DNA of 64,000 nucleotides from Ostrinia nubilalis (taxonomy: Eukaryota > Arthropoda > Insecta > Lepidoptera > Crambidae). Position numbers and translations under genes: made by a program. The stretch is taken from the NCBI RefSeq assembly GCF_963855985.1, contig NC_087104.1, positions 8,432,001 through 8,496,000 of the forward strand, in the 5' to 3' direction. This document shows positions 1-10,767 of the stretch, one piece after another (position 1 is the stretch's first letter; each line of letters starts with the position of its first letter). The notes beneath the pieces are model-generated. The model had not been told where the DNA came from. It searched no databases and worked only from the letters and a program-made list of their open reading frames with translations.

Positions 1-1717
1 ATCCCAGTCCTTCAACCGGCGAGCATCGGAAAGTTTTGTTAACAGAAAAAATATGGCAGAATTGAATGACTGTCACAAACAGGTGAGTTCGTTTACAAGT
101 TTAACTTACACATTTGCCCACTATTTGACCTCAATAATTACAAAAGTAATAAAAATTCTATGAGTAGGTATTTATCTGACCTACATTTTTATTTAATGTA
201 GGTTTGCCAATGTAAGCTAAAGATAAGACGTTAGCTAATAAAAATAAATACGCGCAATCTCTAAAAATGCCATGTTAGCGTAATCTTTTAACATTAACAT
301 TTTTATAACATTCTTCACAAAGATTGATTTGATGAAAATTTTGTTTTGTAAGCTCTATATTTTGACTTCAATGCTCTGCCGTAACTATAAATTAATTAAC
401 TATACATTTTTAGGAATTATCATATGTTTAGGGATTTTTCATTTGTGATCCTTCTTTTCCAATATGACTTACTATGACTACTACTGTCTACTATTATTTA
501 TATGTGCAGTATGAATCCTTCTGACCTGAAAGTTGTATGTTTAAGCCTACGCGCAGACCACCGACTTTCTGGGAGCGGATTATTTATTTGACTAGTATTC
601 CATAGAATAGCAAAGTCCATCACTGGTAAAAGCTCTACTTTCTCTCGCTGAGCTCGAGGATGTGCCATCTCTTGACGCGTTTTTTATATGTGTTCATTAG
701 TAAATTTAGCTAAATAAACTGCCTTAATTTTTCCAGAAACTCCTGTGGGCGGTGTCTCAGGCGCTCCGCGTGCACGGCTGGGCGATGTCGTCGCCGGGCT
801 TCCGTGAGAAGGCGTCTGCATTAGCGCGACTTACACGCAAGCTGCTCACGCTGCCGCCGCATGCGGCACGCTACAACACTCCTAACCTGTCCACCTCGGA
901 CACCTTGCTCAAGTGAGTGTTCCTTTGTTCATATAGTAATCAACATCAGGTCATTTCGGCTTCACTGCAGACCCTCTAATTATCAGAGGCAAATGTCGGG
1001 TTTGGCTTACGATACCCCAGGCGGAAAGGGAGGTTAAGGATGGCAGAATAGCGAGTTTTTGACAATCCCAATAATGATTTGTGAATTTGTGAGAATGGAT
1101 AGATAGATGGATAAGTTATAGTTGAGACCCAGGGGAAAACATTGATTCGTTTTTATACCAGTTTTAAAGTGCCTGCCTGTATTGTGTTGAACTTTGATTC
1201 AATTTAATATTTATTAAATAAGTAATATTTAAACATAGCGTGGATCTTGTTAACATAATAATTTACGGTGATTTTTTTGTTCCATAGATTGGCCCGCCTA
1301 TACGTATACCCGATCATCCAAGGTCGCACCGTCGAGGATTGCTTCGAAGAGGAGCAAACGAAATTAGCTAACGAAACGAACAACAAAGTGACTGGTTACA
1401 TATCGGCCAGCGCCTATCAGCAAATGAAGGCGAGACAAGCCGCCACCTCGAGCACTTTCACGTCCAAGATTAAAGAAAACACGTACAGTAACGGTTCAGT
1501 GAAACAGGAACTTTCTAGAAGTGGCTCGAAAAATATCCTACAAGATAAGTTAGTGAATATCGACACCAGCTCCAGTAGCAGCAGCGGTCTCAGCATGCTC
1601 GACAAAGGCAGTCTAGGAATGTTCAAGTCCAACTCCATGCCTTCGTTCGAAGAAGCAGCTAAAATGAGAGCTCGGAGACAAATAAGCTTTGACAATGTTG
1701 ACTTCCCTAAAAGGTGA
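1..1717 (+). CDS. 3' part of an unidentified multi-exon gene
   Basis: Three terminal exons can be joined in one frame: 2-82 (open at the window edge), 737-912 and 1288-1717. Introns begin GTGAGT at 83 and 913 and end in CAG or TAG. The joined piece codes for 228 residues ending in a TGA at 1715. The middle exon is a helical-looking, Arg/Leu-rich stretch (LLWAVSQALRVHGW, ARLTRKLLTLPPHAARYN). The last exon starts LARLYVYPIIQGRTVEDCF and then turns into a low-complexity Ser-rich tail with a run of serines and a basic end (MRARRQISFDNVDFPKR). I do not recognise the family. The exon GC content is far above the flanking introns, and the frame is open across both junctions, so coding status is secure. 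The 5' part lies outside the window. Confidence 0.75.
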
Positions 1718-2473
1718 TGTGCTTGTGGTTTAATCTCACTCAATTTGTAAGTTTTTTGTCTTCATTAAGGTGACAGTACTTCTAATTTAAGCTAGTTAAG
1801 ATTTAACATTAGTAGTTTAATTACAAAAAGCTCTGTGTAAATGCAATAATTTATAATATTAATCTAAGCGAAAATGTTTACATTGAATTGATTTACGTAG
1901 AGGTTATTCCTTTAAATACTTTTTTTATTTGCACTGACTATTAGTATATTATTATAGCCAATAACTTCTTATGATACCCTGGGAATGTTATTACAGTCAA
2001 CTGACGAGGGTCAAAGGATCTTCCTACATTGTTTTGTCTTATAGTTTTATTTTGTTGTGCATGACTTACTTAGCAAATAGTAGCTCATAATGTAAACAAT
2101 TTGTTATAATGCAACTAATAACACGTTGTTAGAACATTAGATGCCAAGTACATTTCGCTTTTGGCTTGATCGACATGCCCAATACATATAATTTAAGTGA
2201 GTGTGTGTCTACTTATTGTACTGAGTAAATGCGTTACTATTGCTGAGCTTGATCTCAGGTGTTGTAAGAAAATAAATTATTTTTTTCTCAATAACTTTTG
2301 TTTTGCTTTATACCCAAACCCAATAATCCGTGATTTCTCTATGGTAAACTCGATTCCGATCAGCCCTTATCAAACTAATTTATTGTGAATAATTAGATAA
2401 GATAATGGATTGGTTTGTATTCATTGTTCCATAGTAATCCAGGTGATAAATAGTGTTTACTGTGACTTACAAA
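1718..2473. other. AT-rich 3' UTR and intergenic spacer
   Basis: No convincing ORF. Probably holds the 3' UTR of the upstream gene and the promoter or 5' UTR of the CIB-like gene. I see no repeat family here. Confidence 0.5.
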
Positions 2474-4245
2474 ATGGGTAGCTCCCAAAGTTACCCAGGT
2501 CTGACCGAAGATCTCTTAGATGATTACACCAATTTGACATATTTAAAAAAAGGTGAAATATTACAGTGAGTAAAATAATCTAAACTATTTTTTTAAAGTA
2601 GTGAGTACCTATTAATCGTTTCATCACACAACTTCGCAATAATTACAGTACTTTAGTGAAATAGCTTCATTGTTTACAATGGCACTTAGGCAGTACTCAC
2701 TACGTTGACTACGTACATTATAATTAAACTATGTTAATTAATAACAAGTCTGATAAGTACCAGGTTGACTGGATATAAGTGAGATTAGCAAACTCAATTT
2801 TTCTTCTAATGCACCTTTTCAAGGTATGCACCTATTAGTTCGACCATTAGTAAAGTTGCTCATACTTGTTACTGAACTGTTGTTACTTTTGAAATCTTTT
2901 AAGACTAGTTTATGGGCGGCCTATGTCTTATTTTTAAGTAACTAGGGTTTTATTTCAGTTTGATGAAAAAGTTCAATTCGATTGATCCCGAAAAACTCGA
3001 GGCTGATTACCATCATAGGTTTCCCAAGGAGGACATAATGAAAAAGTTCGGTGCTTTGAGGGTGAGTCACATATAAATAACACCAATGATTGAAACTTCG
3101 ATTATAAACTGAGTATCCAAAAACTGGATTAATAATTTTCCAAATTGAGTTTGTTTACTTGCGTTCAATAACTTGATGTAAGCCTACCTAAATGATTTAT
3201 TTCTGTAAACCAAAACATTTCGTTACGTGACTGTTCAGTTTCAGAGTTTTGTAACTTCGTTTGTTAGTCCCATATCTAAGAAGTACTGTTGCCCGAATTG
3301 TATTTCAGAATAACCCGTTCAGCGACCGTATTTTCCGGGTGTTTTCATCGAAGCAGGACGACTGCTTTTCCTTTGAAGACATGCTGGACCTATGCTCCGT
3401 CATGAGCTCAGATTGTCCGCCCGAAGTAAAGGCGGCGTGGGCTTTTAGGATTTTTGGTAAGAGTAATAAGTACCTATAAGTATGTAGGATATAAATGATA
3501 GATAGATAGATCGCTTTATAGCGATAAGACCGCCTAAATTGTGCCGTCTCTCGTGAATTGTGTGTTATATCTTCTATCCAATTTATCCACCTTGCAAAAG
3601 CGTTCATATACTTAAACCCTTTAAAATAAAATTTTGTTCTTCAGATATAGATGAAGATAACCAGATCACCGAAAGTGACATTTGCGAAATTATAAATCGC
3701 CTCACAGCACCCGAACCGACCACTGGAGAAAGATATCTCGACGAGTGCTCTAAAGAAAAGATTGCTAAAATTGTAAGTTGGTTTTGCCTTTCCTTATGTT
3801 ATTATTATAAGTTCCAGATTTCGCCATACAGTTCGTAACATTCAATTTCGCTACGTCATTGTTTTACTACCCGCCTTGTCTAAAGGCGATGATCCGAAGA
3901 AACGGTTTTGTCTGTACGCTTTTCCAAGTCAGCGGAAATGAGCGGTAGTGCGCAAAAGACTAAGTAGCACATAAATCCGCTGCCAAAACGCTCCTGCTAC
4001 CGCTTACTCAAGTGTGGTTTAGAAAACACATTTTACATTGACTCATGATCATTACTAAACCTAGCGCTGATTTAATGTACTAGGCACTTTCATAATAGCG
4101 TAATCTAAATCATTTAATTAATATAATCTTTCAGATTCTAGAAGAAATAAGTTTAGACAAAAATGGAGGAATAGCTGCTGCTGAATTCAAGTACATGATC
4201 TCAAGATTATCTGAATTTGAAACATCATTTTATTTTCGGTTGTAA
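2474..4245 (+). CDS. Cib2: Calcium and integrin-binding (CIB) family EF-hand protein
   Basis: Five exons (2474-2565, 2959-3061, 3309-3456, 3645-3772, 4135-4245) join with matching phases to a 193-aa protein, close to the usual CIB length. The start MGSSQS fits an N-myristoylation signal (Gly2, Ser6), as in CIB1/2. The N-terminal helix region reads LTYLKKGEILHLMKKF, a family hallmark. The third EF-hand loop is DIDEDNQITESD with Asp at position 12, as in CIB proteins. The fourth loop is SLDKNGGIAAAE and has Ser where Asp is usual at position 1, so metal binding there may be weak. The C-terminus FETSFYFRL matches the family's hydrophobic tail that packs into the ligand groove. An AATAAA overlaps the stop codon (4245-4250). 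CIB proteins are small Ca/Mg sensors that bind integrin tails and, for CIB2/3, TMC channels. Family is sure; orthology to CIB2 rather than another member is inferred. Confidence 0.9.
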
Positions 4246-4309
4246 ATAAAAGGTGTATTGTTACAATGCCATTTATTTTATTTGATTAAACTGATGGATT
4301 CATTAAACA

Positions 4310-4490
4310 AGTAGGTAGTCTAGAAACGTTACCAGTAGGCCTAAGATGCGCGCATCGACAATGACATGATATGATAAGACAATTTTCGATCACGTAGATA
4401 ATTTTATCATTTTCCCTAACATGGGACCATCGATAGAAAAGTCTATCGACCGCTATCGCGTGATAACCGAATTGTTGCCATATTAAGAAA
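4310..4490. repeat. MITE-like fragment related to the one at 6370-6655
   Basis: Begins with CCTAAGATGCGCGCATCG and carries short inverted motifs (CGATAGAAAAGTCTATCG). A closely related AAGATGCGCGC end occurs in opposite orientation near 6640. Boundaries are not clear. Confidence 0.4.
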
Positions 4491-4696
4491 AAATTGCGTT
4501 ATTATGTTGGCCAACCTTGAAATATTTTAGCTCATTCGTTCAATCTCGTTCATTTCTGCTACTAATTCGGCTAAAAACACATATCTTAAAGCAGTGAGAA
4601 CGTCATTAAAAAAAAGTTATGTCAATTTTGTTGACATTACATGACTGCTTGATTGTATTTGTTTGTGTTTTTAAAATTGTATTTTTATGTTTCCAG

Positions 4697-5266
4697 TCTT
4701 ATTTTTAATATTTCTAAAGTACGGAAAATATCAAACGAAGAGATAACCAAGTTAAAGAAAAACAATGAAGAATTCCTAATCATACCGATAGTATTAAAGA
4801 ATGAAGTCTTCAAAATTAACAGAATAACCGAACTCCACTACCTACCCCATAATGCGAGGTTTACAGTAATTATTCAACTTACATGAAGCAGTCAGAAAGT
4901 TTATTGAGATTTGAGAAATAAAATTACACTCATAAGTAGCAAAGTAAGTAGGTACCTAAAGTCTAAAATATTAGCTATACTCCGCAGATCTTGATTTTCA
5001 TAAGTAACAGCACCGGAGAAAAGGAAAAATATCTTTATTCCTACAAATAAGCTTTCACCTTCTTTCCTATATTTATTTCACATAGTTCTTTCACCGTGTA
5101 ATAATACTGTGATCAATATTTTGTATGTAAACTTAAAATACAAATAGGATTAAGTAAATGTTTCTATTTATGAACTGTTTATGTAATTGTAATATTTATA
5201 ATTGTGTTTAAATAATATTCTTTCTTTTTTCAGACAGTGGATGAAGAAGTGTGGGATTATGAGTGA
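4697..5266 (+). CDS. probable short gene of unknown function, last two exons
   Basis: After a TTTCCAG acceptor at 4696, a lysine-rich open frame reads KVRKISNEEITKLKKNNEEF, then LIIPIVLKNEVFKINRITE and LHYLPHNARF. It can splice from a GTAATT donor near 4867 to an acceptor at 5233 (TTTTTTCAG), giving the acidic end TVDEEVWDYE and a stop at 5266. Splicing instead from the AG/GT at 4858 would give a different C-terminus. No first exon with a good ATG was found. It looks like a small basic protein with an acidic tail; I do not recognise it. It could be chance, but the charged, codon-like composition in an AT-rich spacer argues for a real exon. Confidence 0.35.
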
Positions 5267-5504
5267 TTATTTCATTCTAAAGCAGACATAATCAAGTCTT
5301 GCTCACTATCATGAAAATTTACAATAACAATCAGCAAGAAAAACTTCAAGGGTACTGGCTAGGCTAACCAATTCATGGAATTCTGTTTGTATTTGAAATT
5401 ATAAATAGCTATTGTAAAACAAAAGTTTTCCAAATAAAGATTTTGTAAATAATGGTTGAATTATTTTGAAATTACACTGCAATAATGAATTTATTGCCTG
5501 CGTC

Positions 5505-5690
5505 CAGCGCCTTTCTGCTACCATTATGATGTCGTCGGTCCACCTTGTGGGTGGACGTCCCACGCTGCGTATTCCGGTACCCGGCCTCCACCCCAGAACC
5601 TTGCTGCCCCATCGGACAACATGGAAAGCATTGGGGGAGGCCTAAGTTCAGCAGTGTACGTCCTATGGCTGAGATGATCATGAATTTATT
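5505..5690. mobile_element. RTE-type non-LTR retrotransposon 3' fragment with internal inversion
   Basis: The left part (about 5505-5612) reads on the minus strand as the C-terminal tail of a Lepidopteran endonuclease/reverse transcriptase (GSGVEAGYRNTQRGTSTHK, then KVDRRHHNGSRKALDAG). The right part (about 5614-5690) is the following 3' end of the same element but on the plus strand (tggaaagcattgggggagg, then the tail ending in atgatcatga). So the 5' piece is inverted relative to the 3' end. Confidence 0.7.
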
Positions 5691-5699
5691 ATAATGGAA

Positions 5700-6369
5700 T
5701 AAATTGTACAAGATTATCATCCTGTCACATTAAAGCCCTTAAAAAAGACCACATGGAGGAATTAGATTGATAGTAATGTGGAATGTATGTATGGTATCAC
5801 CATCAAGTTATAAAATTAGTAAAATTCATTTATTCTCATTGTTATTATAGCAAGTTTGATTACACATCCCACCCAATGCTAATTTCTGACAATGACCTTG
5901 CCACTGTTTGATGTAGACACAAGAAGCTCGGTCACCACATTCCGCCCCATTTTCAATAATTTTACAAGATTATGTACAGATGACAGTAGGTACTTAAATC
6001 AAGCTAAACACGGTGGGGTATCTCACGACATTTGCAACTTAATATGTATCGTCTGATGTACTGTTGAATACCTACCTAAGTAGGTAAGTAATGGTTATTT
6101 TACAAGGTAGGTAATGTAATAATTAATATGTGGGTGGGACTGTGGGAGCACTAAGATTTTGCAGCTAGCGATTATAAACTGTCGCAAGATTCGCCTCACA
6201 CTGATAAACTCTTAAACTAGAACTCAATCTCCACCTAGAAGTAAAAGTATCACAAAGGTGCTAGATTCCTTTCTTTGAATTTTACTAGCCTCAAATTAGT
6301 CGTAAAATGTCATTTACCATTATAAATGATAAATAAATAGAGTTAAAGTAGCTTGCAAAAAAGTTAATC
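5700..6369. other. intergenic, AT-rich
   Basis: No gene or clear repeat seen; short TACCTAAGTAGGTA motifs typical of moth DNA occur near 6070-6090. Confidence 0.4.
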
Positions 6370-6655
6370 TCCTATCGTCTTGCTATCGTGGGCAAGGATC
6401 GAGGACGATAAAAACACCATATCCTATCCTATCGTGATGTCAAAATATGATATAGTTAGCGCTTCATGTTAGGGCTTGCCTGGTTTATCACAAAAAAAAA
6501 AAACAAATCTATCACTATCACATTTTGACAGATGACATGATAATTTTCGGGGTGCCATGTTAGCGCCGGTAGATAAAACGATATAGTGACGTCAAAATCG
6601 ATATAACGCCGCGATAGCAGTTTATCACGGCGCGCATCTTAGCCCTGCAGGTACA
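6370..6655. repeat. MITE-like repeat with AAGATGCGCGC end
   Basis: Contains inverted motifs around TTTATCAC and GCGCGCATCTTAGCCCTGC, and shares this end with the sequence at about 4333. Probably a non-autonomous DNA transposon; exact ends and target duplication not determined. Confidence 0.4.
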
Positions 6656-6689
6656 TAATATGAGTTCTTTATCCAATTAATAAGGTCCA

Positions 6690-7220
6690 TTACCTTACAA
6701 AGAGTTTGCACGCAGCCTTGTTAAAGCGGCCCGCAAGTGTGCGGTCAGGGAGAGCAGGCAAGCCGCTTGTACGGCCAGTGGAGCTCGGAAGCACCAACGG
6801 CTGCTTGTACTTCACATTGTACGCAGGGAAGTCAAGGTACACTCTGTTAAAATACATAATTCAGCTCAACTAATGGAAATAAATAGTAGCAATTACTTAA
6901 ATCTGCTACAAACAAGTAGTTGCAGCGGTAGATCTCTAAAAAATATAGGGTTCGATTAATTTACTTACGGTGTCATGTCTGGAGGGCACTGTCCAATAAT
7001 AACGGGCTCCCTAAAGTAGAGCAAAGGATGGTAGGCCTTGGGATAGCCCCTGTAGTAATCTCTGTGGCGTTGACTTGCCTAAAATTTGGAGAAGGTGGCA
7101 TCAATATCCATCTTACAGTTTGTTAAATTAAACTTACGTTTTACAATTCGCAAGTTTACTCACTTCATAAAATGTCTCGATCTCATCCTGTCTGCCATTG
7201 TCTACGAACAAAATATCCAT
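6690..7220 (-). CDS. small protein of unknown function, tandem paralogue 1 (106 aa)
   Basis: Minus-strand exons 7220-7164 (57 nt), 7078-6969 (110 nt) and 6843-6690 (154 nt) join in phase to 106 aa starting MDILFVDNGRQDEIETFYE. The core reads HRDYYRGYPKAYHPLLYFRE and QCPPDMTP. The last exon reads VYLDFPAYNVKYKQP and ends NKAACKLFVR. It is Tyr/Pro-rich, basic, and has no signal peptide or membrane segment. The gene at 10222-10767 is a clear paralogue with the same two downstream exon sizes and phases. I do not recognise the family. The short, Tyr/Pro-rich YRGYP motif style resembles sperm microtubule-inner proteins, but that is only a guess from composition. Confidence 0.75.
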
Positions 7221-7543
7221 TACTCTTGATTTTAATAAAATAAACTTAAAATTTCAACCATTTACCAAAATAATGTAATGTCTTTTAAATTTGGCGCTGC
7301 AACGGAAAATTATCCATCTGTCAATTTCTTATTGTCTATGACGTAAAGCTTAGGATACACTAAAGATTAGAGCTCATTTATAGCCTGACCAGGAACATAA
7401 AAACCCTCGCCATGTTGCGGAAAACTAATGGTACTAATTTCTTTTAATGGCAACAGTAACTGAAAACTTCATTGACATGTCACCTTGCATGTCAGTCTAT
7501 TGCTGTCAAAGTGTAAACAAACTTTATTTTAAATGTGCGCAAT

Positions 7544-8991
7544 GAGGATCAGTACTGTTGTAGAAAATTCAATAAAACTAGTATCTACGTTAATCTTTAA
7601 GACATAAGAAAGATATATCTTTTTGAATTATCCAAATCGGACCATTACTTACGAAGATATTAAGTAATAAACATAGGCCGTTTTTGCCGCTAAAAGACAA
7701 CGTACGCAGGGCCGCGTGACGTCATTATATCCGAATCGAGCGCAGCCGGCGTACTATTGGAATGGAAAATATTTTTTTCCAGCTAAACTATCAGTTTTAG
7801 AAAAAAACTTTTAATAACATTTATTCATCAAAATAAAGTAACCTATCGACCAGTAATTTTTAAAAATAAAAATTGTGAAAAATAAGTATCGCTATGTCCA
7901 AAAACCACATTTTTATAGGATTCGATGGAATGCGGAGACGCGGTCGGGGTGAGTGTAACTTTATGATTGTTTGTATTGAACATAATAATACATAATATGA
8001 GTGCTAATACCCAGTTTCTGGCCTGGGGGGGGGGAGGGGATAAGTCATAGCCTGGGGGGAGGGGCAAGCCTTAGCCAGCTTCTGACCTTGGTAAGAGGGG
8101 GGGAGAGGCAAGTCATACCCAGTTTCTGGCCTAGGGTGGGGGGGGGGGGGGTTAGTCATACCCAGCTTCTGGCAGAGGGGGAGTCATACCTAGCTTATGC
8201 TTATGGACTGGGGGGAGGGGCTAGCCTTACCCAGCTTCTGGCCTGGGGGAGGGGGGGTAAATCATACCCGACTTCTGGCCGAGGGGGAAGTCATGTTCAG
8301 CTTCTAGGCTAAGATTAAATAGATTTCCAGGAGGCAGCAGCTGGCCCGCCCATGGGAACGGCGAATAGATAGGTAGGTACGTAGGTTTAACTCAGAAAAA
8401 CTAAATAACAGGTAGGTATTGCGTGTACATCGAAATGATCTTCATAGCAATGTCTTGTAGCCTAGGCCGAGTGTATCTGCCTCAGCTATACTTATTGTTA
8501 AAAGTAAATAAATTAATATTTATACATTTTTATATTTTACTTGGACGAAGATATGACTCTAACAACACTTATGAACACTTTATTTGAATAAATCGCCAAA
8601 TATACCACCGCGGAGACCCTAATCGCGTCTCCGCATTCCGTTGAATCCTATGAGCGTATGGATTTTTTGCGATATTTTTACAATTTCTATTTTAAAAAAT
8701 TACCTATCGATAGCTTACTTTATTCTGATGAATAAATGTCATAACAAGTTTTTCTCTAAAACTGATAGTTTGGCTAGAAAAAAATATTTTCTATCCACGC
8801 AGTACGCCGGCAGCGTTCGGATCGGATATAGTGACGTCATCGGTCCCGCGCCGGGCGGTCAGTGAACTTTTTTAGTAATTTGGCCATAACTTCGTCAATT
8901 TTTGTCGTAGAACAAAAATTTTTGGACTGTATATTAAGGATTTCTTAGACCTATAAATCTGCATTCACAGCTAAAAATCGAAATGATCCTC
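7544..8991. mobile_element. nested foldback element with long inverted arms
   Basis: Absent from the two sister MITE copies, so its borders can be read: it starts GAGGATCAG and ends TGATCCTC with AT on both sides. The two arms (about 7544-7960 and 8600-8991) are long imperfect inverted repeats. For example, GGAATGCGGAGACGCG near 7929 pairs with CGCGTCTCCGCATTCC near 8625. The core between the arms is the G-rich minisatellite. No ORF of note. Confidence 0.8.
8015..8312 (+). repeat. G-rich minisatellite in the loop of the foldback
   Basis: About eight degenerate units with the theme ACCCAGCTTCTGGCCTGG followed by a run of 5-14 G and AGTCAT. Many runs of four or more G lie close together, so the plus strand could form G-quadruplexes. 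The reading frame through it (8001-8312) is a by-product of the repeat. Confidence 0.85.
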
Positions 8992-9751
8992 ATTGTATTT
9001 GTGAATGAAATTGCTAAAATCTTTTTATAGTCGTGAAAGAAAAGTGGTTCACAATGTGTTAAAGTATTTGTCGAAGGGAAATACCAAGGGTTCGGACAAT
9101 ATTTTCATTGAATAATGTTTCCAACAAAGGTTGTCAAATTGACTGACATGTTTATCGTATAGTACAGTCCACTATGAAAATTAGCTGTGGTTTGTTTCAA
9201 CTACCTATTTTAAAGTTTTTTGTCACTTTCTAAGTGTTGAATTTTATGGGATTGGGAAAGAAGTACCGACTTTGAAGCGTTCATGAGCAGACATTGCAGT
9301 TGAATATTCAAGTTCTGAATTTGATTATTGATGAATAATAAAATAAATTCTACTAGCTCGATTGATGGTTTCATTTCATTTATTTAAATCAGGTTACCTA
9401 TAATAATATTTTTTCGTTAATTTATGAAAATATCAAATTAGCCCGTAATCCTGAATCCTGTTACATAAAGTTAGCCTATTAATTTAACACAGGTACGATT
9501 GTACTCAGTGTTGCACTATCAAATGCAATTGACGCGCCTCTATGCCAGGGTTTTTATGTTCCTGGTCAGGCTATAACATTATTGCCAAAGGAGACGGCTC
9601 AGATCCTTATGGCACGGTAGCAGCGCAGGGCATATTTCACTATGTTCAAAATAGTCATATAATAAATAAATAGTCAATTATTGATATAGTTATTTAATTT
9701 TTAGCGTTAAGAGTCGCATCTCAAACTAATTTGAAAATTATAAATAACTTG

Positions 9752-9822
9752 AAAAAATCGAACCCACGACCTTCCGCTTGCCGGGCGAATGCTCGTCTGC
9801 TCTTCCTACTGAGCTACTAGAC
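9752..9822 (-). pseudogene. tRNA-Ala(GGC)-like sequence, minus strand
   Basis: Read on the minus strand it has a good A box (TAGCTCAGTAGG), an anticodon arm TTCGC-CCGGCAA-GCGGA with GGC in the anticodon place, and a T arm GTGGGTTCGATTT. An insertion sits between the D and anticodon arms and the acceptor stem is poor. Position 33 is C instead of U. It looks like a tRNA-derived repeat rather than a working tRNA. Confidence 0.5.
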
Positions 9823-9902
9823 ACTGGATGAACCCATCGAAAAATTTTCAAGTGTACGCTGTTACGGCCAGCGTTTGTTTCATCAATGTTGGGTATGCCT
9901 AC

Positions 9903-9977
9903 CCTTAAAGTAGCTCAGTTGGAAGAGAATTCGCCCGGCAAGCGGAAGGTCGTGGGTTTAATTCCCGCTTTAGGCAG
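9903..9977 (+). pseudogene. tRNA-Ala(GGC)-like sequence, plus strand
   Basis: A box TAGCTCAGTTGG, anticodon arm TTCGC-CCGGCAA-GCGGA, T arm GTGGG-TTTAATT-CCCGC. Acceptor strands pair only partly. It faces the copy at 9752-9822 and the two form an inverted repeat. C33 replaces the universal U33. Confidence 0.55.
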
Positions 9978-10221
9978 TTTTATTTTTTCAAGTTATTAAA
10001 TAACTTTCAAGTAAATATTAATATTCGTTGACTCAGTATCTCTAACGTATACATGTGGCGAACAGCCCTTAATGTACATTTTACCTATTTTGCAGTCTCG
10101 AGTTTAGTTAAAGTTAAATGGACAGATAAAATCAAAGAGAGCATTTACTGGTAAAAGCAGAAATATAATTTGAACATCTTTATAAACAAAGCAAATAAAA
10201 TTTTGTTGTAAAACAAATAAA

Positions 10222-10767
10222 TTATCTTATAAACGCTTTACATGCAGGTTTATTGTATCTTGGTGCTAATGAACGATCAGGCAATGGTGGGAAAGGTATT
10301 GTACGCCCTATAGATGGTGGCAATATAGGTGGCTCCTTGTATTTTACATGGAATGAAGGGAAGCTCAAATAGACCCTGTAAAATAAATTAATAATTAAGA
10401 TTTATGAATTCATCAACGTTAACAATAAAAATCATTCAGCTGGACTGGAAGATACATACTCGGACATCTCTTGAGGACACTGCCCCATATACGATGGTTC
10501 TCGGAAGTAAGTCAGAGGATGATATGATTTAGGATAACCTCTGTAAAATTCTCGATGCATTTGACAAACCTGCAAAGATTTTAATAAAGATGGTGTACCT
10601 AGTATTGGATGGGAATTTGAATTTTAAGTGGTTGGATAGAGACTGGCTGACAAGAAATTTGATGAATGTCTCGCAAACGTTCGCCATGTTTCAGAATTTC
10701 TCACCTTATAAAATGTTTCAATTTCTTCTTGCCTCAATACATCTACAAACAAAATAAATTTAACCAT
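10222..10767 (-). CDS. small protein of unknown function, tandem paralogue 2 (108 aa)
   Basis: Minus-strand exons 10767-10705 (63 nt), 10569-10460 (110 nt) and 10375-10222 (154 nt) join in phase to 108 aa beginning MVKFILFVDVLRQEEIETF. The core reads HREFYRGYPKSYHPLTYFRE and QCPQEMSE. The last exon reads VYLSFPSFHVKYKEPPILP and ends NKPACKAFIR. In the last exon I count 31 of 50 residues identical to the paralogue at 6690-7220. Exons 2 and 3 are exactly the same length and phase in both, so this is a tandem duplication with transposons since inserted between. No signal peptide after the start can be argued strongly. Function unknown. Confidence 0.75.

Larger units (their letters stand above)
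7381..9573. mobile_element. TA-target MITE copy 1, enlarged by a nested foldback
   Basis: Ends are inverted repeats: TAGCCTGACCAGGAACATAA at the left, and its reverse complement at 9554-9573. TA flanks both sides (7379-7380, 9574-9575), as for a TA target duplication. Two further copies at 32510-33251 and 39480-40212 are about 740 bp; this one carries an extra 1.45-kb insertion at 7544-8991. No transposase is encoded. Confidence 0.9.
9690..10015. repeat. inverted repeat built on two tRNA-like units
   Basis: Outer arms also match: AATAACTTGAAAAAAT near 9743 mirrors TTTTTTCAAGTTATT near 9985. The spacer between the tRNA-like parts is about 80 bp. Probably a SINE pair or a MITE that captured a tRNA-like sequence. 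Confidence 0.6.

Noticed and set aside
8001..8312. 103-codon frame in G-rich DNA
   Set aside because: Product of the minisatellite; Gly/Ser-rich only because of G runs.
9903..9977. A functional tRNA-Ala gene
   Set aside because: C33, a poor acceptor stem and D-stem mismatch, and the mirrored second copy point to a tRNA-derived repeat.
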